From Symbiodinium natans (Eukaryota; Sar; Dinophyceae; Suessiales; Symbiodiniaceae), in contig CAJNDS010000262.1 in assembly GCA_905221605.1 (NCBI GenBank), positions 120,680-184,679 of the forward strand: a stretch of DNA of 64,000 nt. The letters are read 5' to 3'. Below are positions 48,437 through 57,416 of this stretch, piece by piece. A program made the position numbers and the translations under genes. Below the pieces are notes generated by a model. It saw only the letters and a list, made by a program, of their open reading frames with translations. It did no database searches and was not told where the DNA came from. Each line of letters starts with the position of its first letter. Position 1 is the stretch's first letter.

Positions 48437-50558
48437 TGGCTCAAGGTTTCGGCTCAACCCCGGTGGGGTGCTCAGGTAGAGAGCGTCTTTAGTGCCGTTG
48501 TGGCTGGCCCTGGGGATTGTAACTAAGGGTAGGTTCCGTTTTGAGGCCCTGGCAAAACTGTGTTTGCTCGTAGGCCGGCTGACCGGCTAAGCTGTCATAG
48601 AGCGGCGGCCCGCCAACTGCTGCCGACGACGAAGGACGTTCGAGTGCACAGTTTTCGGCCTCGCTTCGCTAGAGGGAAGCTTTTCGTCCTCGCGTTGCTG
48701 AGGGAACCTTGTGGCCTACAGTCTGCTCTGGGTCACAGTGGGAGTTGCAGCCTCGCATTGCTTGAGGGGTGACGCAAGCCTGTTGCTCACCAGAGATTCC
48801 TGCTGTCTCTGGGTGAGCAAAACCCACCGACCCTCATTTGGATTGAGGGCTGTGCTGAAGGTGAGTTTGGGTTCCTCGCTCACTTGTGTGGAAAACGAAG
48901 GTGAGACCGAAACACGGGGGAAAACGGCCAGGCACGCTGCAGACAGTGCAGGCCAACGTCGCACTGCAAGCGGCATCCTTGCAGTGGCGACAGGAGTGTC
49001 CCGAACAATTGCGGTGTGCTCGAGCCCAAGCTTGCAGGTGTTCGGGGATCTGCAAGCTGAGCACAACAGGATTTCTTCGCAGGTAGAATCAGGTGGAAAA
49101 GATTTGGCCCAACCCTGGTGGATCTGCCTGGACACAAATAACCAGAGGCATCAGTGTCGTAAAGCTCATTGACTGGTGCTACTGAGAAACCGTTGCCAAA
49201 GAACTTGCAGTAGGACTGTGGTGCGGCGCAGTGCAAGTTGAAGAGCAGCTGTTGGTGGCTGCTCCCCGGAAAACCAATAGTCCAAGAAGCCTCCTTCGGC
49301 CTCGCTCCGTGCTGAGGGTTTGTAAGGGTTGGTATTGGCCGGAAAGGATTCAGATGGAGGTTACCCGATCTTCGCGCTTTTCCCATCTGAAGGCAACCAA
49401 TGGTAATCAGCCTGCTGGACATGGCAGGCCTGCTTTTGTTTACTTCCACGTCTCCTGCAAGGGCTGGGGTCTGTCCGTGCACACAGACAAGGCGGAACCT
49501 TGCAGATGTTTAGGTCCTCGCGGCACGGCCGCTGGAGGTTGTTTGAAGATGTTGGCTCTCACTATCTGGTGAGTGGTTGTATGGGCACTTGCTGGGGCAA
49601 GGCGGCTCTGGCGTCTGAGGATGGTACATGTGCTGGCTGCTGAGTACGGGCCACCGAAAGAGACCTGTGGTAAGACAAGCGATGAAAGGAGCCGAACTCC
49701 TAAAGAAAGGACAGGCTAGCTCACGCGGACGCCACGCAGAGTATGTGTTACTATCTTCAGATGTTGGAGCCAAATTGCCAGCCTTGTGACGTGAGATGTG
49801 GTGTTTGGATTCGGCCTCAAGCACTGGAAGGCCTACAACAACAAATCCGAATGAAAACTGTGGTCCTAAGACACGCGGTGCAGCTGCTTATACGTGGCAC
49901 CGCGGGGGTCACATAGAGATAGAGGGCTTGCCAGCAAGGGAACTCTGTCTAGAGATAGCCCTGGCTCAGTGAGGAGCTGAGGGCCTGGCTGCGCTGATGC
50001 AGCGGAATGGTTGTTCGGCCTCGCCTCCGCTGAGGGAACAACAGTAATGCTTCTCTGCAGTGTCGGTCCGGGTTAGTAAGAGCGAGAACACCGGGACCTC
50101 GAGCTGCAGTTTACCATGAAGCAACCGCGTGAGATGCATTATTGGTCAACTGGTGAGTAAGAGCGAGAAAGCCAGGGTGACGCTACTTTGGGGGAGGCTG
50201 CAAGGCACGGTTAGTAAGTGCGAGAAAGCCGGAGCTGCGGACGAACGTGGAGTAGCAGTTTTTCATACCTCACGTGTTTCACTTTGCGGCCTCGCATGCG
50301 CTGAGGAAATATGCCTCGAACAGAACATCCAGTGCTGAGTGGGGATTGCCAAACTTACGGAGGCTGATGCCACAACAACTCAACAGCAATGCATGCGGAG
50401 GGCAAAGTTCGGCCTCGCGAGTGCTGAGGGTTGCAGCTGAGAGAGGGCCTAGCTGAGAACGCAACACCTCAAGCGAGGTAATTTTTAGTTTAGTTTCACC
50501 TTGACCAACGGCCCCTTCGGGTGGCTACGCCTCGCAGCGTGCAGACGTAAAATTCACC
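48437..50558 (+). repeat. Unit D2, non-coding head-to-tail repeat
   Basis: 2122 bases with the same head and tail as D1. It is followed by an A-type LINE head, exactly as D0 is followed by LINE A, and shares small variants with D0. No gene. Confidence 0.8.
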
Positions 50559-50993
50559 TGGCTCAAGTTTCGGCTCAACCCCGGTGGGGTGCTCAGGTAG
50601 GGAGTGCTGTTGCCTGGAGACTGTACCTAAGGGTGGGCTCCAACAGGACTCAAACCGCAACCACTGTGTTTGCTTGGTAGTCGGCTGCCAGCAACATAGC
50701 TGCCTGAGTACGGCCTCGCCAAGCGCTGAGGGAACTTTTCGGCCTCGCTTCGGCAGAGGGTGTGTTTTCGGCCTCGCTTCGGCAGAGGGAGTGGCCAAGT
50801 TTCGGCCTCGCTCCGGCTGAGGATACATAAAGTTCGGCCTCACTACGGTTGAGGGGATCTTCCGGCCTCGCATTGCTGAGGTGCTGGTGGGACTGGCATC
50901 AGGCTGCAGCAGTCATGGGGAAGCATTGTACTGTGTGTGCCCACTGCGAGGTGGGTTGGGTCTGGAATGAAGACTTGTACTACAACCCGTAGC
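50559..50993 (+). mobile_element. 5' fragment of an A-type LINE (leader and first codons of ORF1)
   Basis: Matches the LINE A leader closely; an antisense frame through it gives the same 125 residues in both. It reaches ORF1 up to the codons for YYNP (MGKHCTVCAHCEVGWVWNEDLYYNP), then stops. There is no tail and no GTAAAATTCACC at its end, unlike every other unit. A LINE that keeps its 5' end and loses its 3' end points to deletion or template switching. Confidence 0.8.
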
Positions 50994-53085
50994 TGGCTCA
51001 AGGTTTCGGCTCAACCCCGGTGGGGTGCTCAGGTAGAGAGCGTCTTTAGTGCCGTTGTGGCTGGCCCTGGGGCTTGTAACTAAGGGTGGGTTCCGTTTTG
51101 AGGCCCTGGCAAAACTGTGTTTGCTCGTAGGCCGGCTGACCGGCTAAGCTGTCATAGAGCGGCGGCCCGCCAACTGCTGCCGTCGACGAAGGGCGTGAGT
51201 GCACAGTTTTCGGCCTCGCTTCGCTGGAGGGAAGCTTTTCGTCCTCGCGTTGCTGAGGGAACCTTGTGACCTACAGTCTGCTCTGGGTCACAGTGTGAGT
51301 TGCAGCCTCGCTTTGCTTGAGGGGTGACGCTAGCCTGTTGTTCACCAGAGATTCCTGCTGTCTCTGGGTGAGCAAAACCCACCGACCCTCATTTGGATTG
51401 AGGGCTGTGCTGAAGGTGAGTTTGGGTTCCTCGCTGTGGAAAACGAAGGTGAGACCGAAACACGGGGGAAAACGGCCAGGCACGCTGCAGACAGTGCAGG
51501 CCAACGTCGCACTGCAAGCCGAACAATTGCGGTGTGCTCGAGCCCAAGCTTGCAGGTGTTCGGGGATCTGCAAGCTGAGCACAACAGGATTTTCTTCGCA
51601 GGTAGAATCAGGTAGAAAAGATTTGGCCCAACCCTGGTGGATCTGCCTGGACACAAATAACCAGAGGCATCAGTGTCGTAAAGCTCATTGACTGGTGCTA
51701 CTGAGAAACCGTTGCCAAAGAACTTGCAGTAGGACTGTGGTGCGGCGCAGTGCAAGTTGACGAGCAGCTGTTGGTGGCTGCTCCCCGGAAAACCAATAGT
51801 CCAAGAAGCCTCCTTCGGCCTCGCTCCGTGCTGAGGGTTTGTAAGGGTTGGTATTGGCCGGAAAGGATTCAGGTGGAGGTTACCCGATCTTCGCGCTTTT
51901 CCCATCTGAAGGCAACCAATGGTAATCAGCCTGCTGGACATGGCAGGCCTGCTTTTGTTTACATCCCCGTCTCCTGCAAGGGCTGGGGTCTGTCCGTGCA
52001 CACAGACAAGGCGGAACCTTGCAGATGTTTAGGTCCTCGCGGCACGGCCGCTGGAGGTTGTTTGAAGATGTTGGCTCTCACTGTCTGGTGAGTGGTTTTA
52101 TGGGCACTTGCTGGGGCAATGCGGCTCTGGCGTCTGAGGATGGTACATGTGCTGGCTGCTGAGTACGGGCCACCGAAAGAGACCTGTGGTAAGACAAGCG
52201 ATGAAAGGAGCCGAACTCCTAAACTCTAGGACAGGCTAGCTCACGCGGACGCCACGCAGAGTATGTGTCACTATCTTCAGATGTTGGAGCCAAATTGCCT
52301 AGCCGTGTGACGTGTGATGTGGTGTTTGGATTCGGCCTCAAGCACTGGAAGGCCTACAACAACAAATCCGAATGAAAACTGTGGTCCTAAGACACGCGGA
52401 GCAGCTGCTTATACGTGGCACCGCGGGGGTCACATAGAGATAGAGGGCTTGCCAGCAAGGGAACTCTGTCTAGAGATAGCCCTGGCTCAGTGAGGAGATG
52501 AGGGCCTGGCTGCGCAGATGCAGCGGAATGGTTGTTCGGCCTCGCCTCCGCTGAGGGAACAACAGTCAATGCTTCTCTGCAGTGTCGGTCCGGGTTAGTA
52601 AGAGCGAGAACGCCGTGACCTCGAGCTGCAGTTTTACCATGAAGCAACCGCGTGAGATGCATTATTGGTCAACTGGTGAGTAAGAGCGAGAAAGCCAGGG
52701 TGACGCTACTTTGGGGGAGACTGCAAGGCACGGTTAGTAAGTGCGAGAAAGCCGGAGCTGCGGACGAACCTGGAGTAGCATTCTTTCATACCTCACGTGT
52801 TTCACTTTGCGGCCTCGCATGCGTTGAGGGAATGTGCCTCGAACAGAACATCCAGTGCTGAGTGGGGATTGCCAAACTGACGGAGGCTGATGCCACAACA
52901 AGTGCCTCAACAGCAATGCATGCGGAGGGCAAAGTTCGGCCTCGCGAGTGCTGAGGGTTGCAGCTGAGAGAGGGCCTAGGTGAGAACGCAACACCTCAAG
53001 CGAGGTAATTTTTAGTTTAGTTTCACCTTGACCAACGGCCCCTTCGGGTGGCTACGCCTCGCAGCGTGCAGAAGTAAAATTCACC
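50994..53085 (+). repeat. Unit D3, non-coding head-to-tail repeat
   Basis: 2092 bases, TGGCTCAAGG to GTAAAATTCACC (53074-53085; the base before is A where others have C). It has small deletions compared with D1 near 51436 and 51519. The seven bases before its head read CCGTAGC. No gene. Confidence 0.8.
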
Positions 53086-53480
53086 GCCAGGGTGACGCTA
53101 CTTTGGGGGAGGCTGCAAGGCACGGTTAGTAAGTGCGAGAAAGCCGGAGCTGCGGACGAACCTGGAGTAGCAGTTTTTCATACCTCACGTGTTTCACTTT
53201 GCGGCCTCGCATGCGCTGAGGAAATATGCCTCAAACAGAACATCCAGTGCTGAGTGGGGATTGCCAAACTTACGGAGGCTGATGCCACAACAAGTGCCTC
53301 AACAGCAATGCATGCGGAGGGCAAAGTTCGGCCTCGCGAGTGCTGAGGGTTGCAGCTGAGAGAGGGCCTAGCTGAGAACGCAACACCTCAAGCGAGGTAA
53401 TTTTTAGTTTAGTTTCACCTTGACCAACGGCCCCTTCGGGTGGCTACGCCTCGCAGCGTGCAGACGGTAAAATTCACCCC
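53086..53480 (+). repeat. Unit D4, 5'-truncated D copy
   Basis: Begins at GCCAGGGTGACGCTAC, inside D, immediately after the GTAAAATTCACC of D3, and runs to a normal tail ending GTAAAATTCACCCC. Truncation at the 5' end with the tail kept is the mark of target-primed reverse transcription. Confidence 0.8.
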
Positions 53481-56328
53481 TGGCTCAAGTCTCGGCTCAA
53501 CCCCGGTGGGGTGCGCAGGTAGTGAGCTGTTCGGTGGCCTGGAGGCTGTACCTAAGGGTGGGCTCCAACAGGACTCAAACCGAAACCACTGTGTTTGCTC
53601 GGTAGTTCTGCCAGCCACATAGCTGCCTGTGTACGGCCTCGCCGAGTGCTGAGGGAACTTTCGACCTCGCTGCTGAGGGTGTTGTCGGCCTCGCATAAAG
53701 CTGAGGATTGTGGAACGTCTTCGGCCTCGCTCGGAGGGACAACATAGTTCGGCCTCACCACGGTTGAGGTAAACACCTCCTGGAACTGAGGTGCAAGAAG
53801 ATAGCAGACCTGTGCGAGCGAAGAGGGTTCCGAGGCCTTAACTTCCTTTGTTGGAACAGGGCCCCGTCTCAACCGCAGATTTCCGCTCGTGGGCTATCGG
53901 CGACCAGAGTGGCCGTCCACAGTGCCCTGGACAGTGTGCCACACGCCAAAGAGACTTGCTGCAAGGCAGACGGAGAGCGACGGACCATGCCGGCAATTGG
54001 GTGCTGTGTATTTGCATGGTCACACCAGGGGCGTCGTGAAGGGCTTTTCCTGGAACTGTCGCAGTCATATCGTATCCACTTTGTCCGTCGCACCAGGAGA
54101 GGCAACATAGCCTGGGGCAGCTGTGGGAATTGGAATGTCCAAAGAAGCCTGAATGCAGCTAACCTCCACCTGCAGCTCCGGGATTTCCGATGCTGTGAGG
54201 ATGCGAGGCTTTGGAACATCGATTTCTATGTCGATCCCACAAACCCATCCCTGATGATTGATGGCAGCGGACGTGACATCAGGTACCTGGGTAGGCTGGT
54301 GATTATGGTGTATGGCCCTGATGTGTCGAGAAGGATGCTGGCCTTGTCGGAAGATGATGAGGAATGGATGCTCCTTTGAGGTGATGAAACGTCGCCGGCC
54401 AGTAACCAGGCAAGTGGAAGTGGATTGAATTGCGAGCACAGCCTCGCCATGAAGGGCCATGTGAGGGCAAACCCGAATGCAGGCTTAGCTTGCCGGAATG
54501 AGGGTGATCAACATACCCTCGCAGCACAATGCTTTCAGAACCCGTGAAACCAGCGGAGATGCCATGTGAGGCTATGCAAGGGCAGTTTCGGCCTCGCTAT
54601 GCTGGAGTAAAGGTTCGGCCTCGCCTCGGCTGAGGGAATGGATGGTTCGGCCTCGCCAAGGCTGAGGGAACAACAGAAGGGTTGCGAAAACGCCTCGCTG
54701 ATGAAGAAGGTGCATGATGTTCCGGCCTCGCATCAGCTGAGGGAAGAATGATGGAATGGGCAGGCCGGGCACTTATTGGTCTGCCGGAATTGAGTCTGGG
54801 AGACTCTGGAAGCACTGCAACGGCTGATGCTACTGGGCGCAAAGCGGTAAAGCAGCTTGAAGCATAGACTCCGCGGTGCCGGTGTGTCGGAGCAATTGAT
54901 AGGTACAACCGCAGCCCAGCAGTGCTCAATCAAACAATGCAACATTCGGCCTCGACTTTGGTCTGAGGGAATGTGAGCTATAAAGAGCAAACTCCGAATA
55001 TGGATGAGGGACACTGGCCAGGCATGGAGGCCAGCAAAGGGCAGGTACCAGCATTGCACTGGAGAAGCCTCGAGTCCCAATGGCAGTGAACTTTGTGGTG
55101 AGGAATACGTCGACTGGTAAGTAAGTGCGAGAAAGCCAGGGCGATTCTGGGGAGAACAGCAAGGCACGGTTAGTAAGTGCGAGAACACCGGAGCTGCTGA
55201 GAACCCTGGATTAGCCGGGACGTACTCCGTGGAGGATTCGTTGTCACTGCTTTCAGAAATGCCCACAAGGACCAAGCATGCAGCTAACCCGTGGTCGCAG
55301 AGTGGGCCTCACTTCGGTTGAGGGTAATCGACTCCCAAGTGAGAGTATGGAGTTTTGGTGGCAAACAAGAGAGCCAGCCGACTGTCTTTGGAACAATGGC
55401 TACGGCTGGTTGGAGAATGTCAAGTCTCACAATGGATAGCGGCCTCGTACATAATATCCTCACAGGCAGGGTGGGTTTGACCTGGTAGTCGGCACCTTGC
55501 CCGGCCCCCTGTCAGGCGCCTGTACCGGCCACCTGTTGAAGGTGTGGCGTGGGGTCACCGGTGCGTAGCGGCGATTTCGGTCGCTTAGCGTCCTCCAGCC
55601 TAAAAAGGGGTATGTTTGGGCAGGTACTTCACCTGTTCCTCCTGCTTGGCTCGTGTGGGAGATGTGTGAATCGAGGGCATGGATCCGTCAAGGTGAGATG
55701 ACGAGAAAGTGCAGAATTGGGCCTCAATCAATATGGAACGGTCTATGGGGATTGACCACCCCGATGGTAGAGGGATAGCGGCCTCTGAGAATCGGAGGGC
55801 ATGGATCACCTCCCGGCAAAAGCCACAGGAAGTATGCCCTGTGCATGCAAGAGGCAGCCACCGTAACCAGAGTCCATGAAGCCTCGGGCCATGACCTGGT
55901 GTGAAGACATGTCCGGCCTCACTACGGTTGAGGGGTGTGGATGGAAGCACTCAGGACATGCAATGAGACTCGTAGAACGAGCATCTGGGTCTACAGGAAT
56001 TGACCTCCATTCGGTTGAGGGATAGCGGCCTCCACGAACGAGGGCATGGAACACCTCCCGAATAGACAACACAGAGAATGTGCAAGCATACAGGCAATTT
56101 GCCTTGGCCAAAGTCTTCAAGCCAATGGCAACGACTTGGTCAAAACGACATTCCGGCCTCACTTCGGTTGAGGGTAGCGGTACGTCAAAACCGAGGACAA
56201 GGAATGAGAGGGGGAACTTACCGGCAGTTTCACCCCACAGTTTTAGTAAGCTTTTGTTTCACTTGAACCCACAGCCCCTTCGGGTGGCTACGCCTCGCAG
56301 CGTGCAGACGTAAAATTCACCCCCCCCC
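53481..56328 (+). repeat. Unit E, composite element related to D
   Basis: Head TGGCTCAAGTCTCGGCTC and tail (56276-56320) as in D, followed by eight C before the next head. Carries many hairpin motifs, including the CACTTCGGTTGAGG type (55310, 55919, 56159), and two copies of the GTAAGTGCGAGAA element near 55121 and 55170. The middle (53870-54380) is unlike D and holds one ORF. The rest has no gene I can support. Confidence 0.65.
53909..54379 (+). CDS. Hypothetical ORF inside unit E
   Basis: 156 residues. The second half (NWNVQRSLNAANLHLQLRDF, LWNIDFYVDPTNPSLMIDGSG, RYLGRLVIMVYGPDV, ending SEDDEEWMLL) has ordinary protein composition and no hairpin motifs. This may be a host sequence captured by the element. 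The start is uncertain, the first ~30 residues look random, and I do not recognise it. Confidence 0.25.
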   Translation: MAVHSALDSVPHAKETCCKADGERRTMPAIGCCVFAWSHQGRREGLFLELSQSYRIHFVRRTRRGNIAWGSCGNWNVQRSLNAANLHLQLRDFRCCEDARLWNIDFYVDPTNPSLMIDGSGRDIRYLGRLVIMVYGPDVSRRMLALSEDDEEWMLL

Positions 56329-56549
56329 TGGCTCAAGTTTTTTGCTCAAGGCATTTTGCCAAGCTTCGTAGCCGGTGCGAGTTGTTAGCGGTTTTCTTTG
56401 GGCTGGGGGTGCTGGTTTTCAACAGCTCTGGGGACCCAAACCTTTGTCCTGCTTACGAGCCATAGCCTGTGTGGAGGTGGTTGCCACTCCTTTTGTTCTC
56501 TGCCGGTGGGTGGGGACCACTCCAGCAGTTTAAGGCTTTCCGTGCCGGC

Positions 56550-57416
56550 ATGACTCGCCAGTATACTGTCTGTTCAAGTTGCAGGTCCTGGATCTGGACG
56601 GACAGAGTGCAGAAGACTCCAAAGTGCAAGTGTGGGAAGCAGTGGCCAGCTGCGAAGCAATGGCCATCGGTGTGGGACTCAGCTTCCTGGAAGCCTGAGA
56701 AGAAGCCGAAGGCCTCAAGGCCGCCGTCGAAAGTGTTGAAGGCCCTAGATGAGCTCTGGGGGCAGATACCGTCGGAGGCGCAGCTGGCGCTTCAAAAGGC
56801 AGGCTTCCAGAAGAAGCAGAAGGAAGAGGTTACCTCTCCTGAGGATCCTTTGGTTGCCCTGCTTGAGAACCACAAGGACCGGCTTCCTGAGGAGGTCAAA
56901 GCAGCGTTGAATGAGCGACAGGAAGGCCTGAAGCCGACAGCTAAAGAGCAAGCTACCAATGCAACGAACGACCTCAAGCTAGCATCGAGCAAGTTGCGTG
57001 AGCTGGGACACCGCAAGATCCAGCTGCAGACGAAGATCGATGCTACGAAAAGCACGCTGGCGGGTTTGTACGAAGACATGAAGCTCCTCCTTGCTGAGCT
57101 TGTGGAGGCAGAGAAGAAATCATCAGAGCTCACAAAGGCTTTCCATGAGACGGTTCTGCAGGTACCGACAGAACAAGCTGTTCCGGAATTGGACCTGCGA
57201 GAAGTCATGAAGACCTTGGGAGTCGATCTCAGTGAGGAGCAAAACAAGCGATTGCACGAGCTTCAGGCTGAGCATGGCGCAAAGAAGCGGAAGTTTGCGC
57301 AGGAAGCCCTGGCGGCAGCAGGATTGCCACCGGGATTGAGCGACTCATCCCAGGGACAGGGTCTCCCGTCCCAGCAAGGCCTTGCAGGTGCACCACAGCA
57401 AATGCAGGAGTGGTAG
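56550..57416 (+). CDS. Second-family LINE ORF1: zinc-binding, coiled-coil protein
   Basis: 288 residues from MTRQYTVCSSCRSW; the frame is open to 56469, but the upstream residues do not resemble ORF1. CSSC at residues 8-11 and CKCGKQW at about 23-29 parallel the CxxC pairs of LINE A ORF1. Long charged helices follow (about residues 130-220, KLRELGHRKIQLQTKIDATK and onward). Length and order match the A-family ORF1 (323 aa). It overlaps the ORF2 frame by 35 bases. The role is inferred as RNA binding. Confidence 0.75.
   Translation: MTRQYTVCSSCRSWIWTDRVQKTPKCKCGKQWPAAKQWPSVWDSASWKPEKKPKASRPPSKVLKALDELWGQIPSEAQLALQKAGFQKKQKEEVTSPEDPLVALLENHKDRLPEEVKAALNERQEGLKPTAKEQATNATNDLKLASSKLRELGHRKIQLQTKIDATKSTLAGLYEDMKLLLAELVEAEKKSSELTKAFHETVLQVPTEQAVPELDLREVMKTLGVDLSEEQNKRLHELQAEHGAKKRKFAQEALAAAGLPPGLSDSSQGQGLPSQQGLAGAPQQMQEW

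Noticed and set aside
50559..50680. HDV-like or hammerhead ribozyme in the element head
   Set aside because: A CCCC-GGT-GGGG hairpin is present, but I could not find the remaining helices or the hammerhead core; a structure search would be needed.
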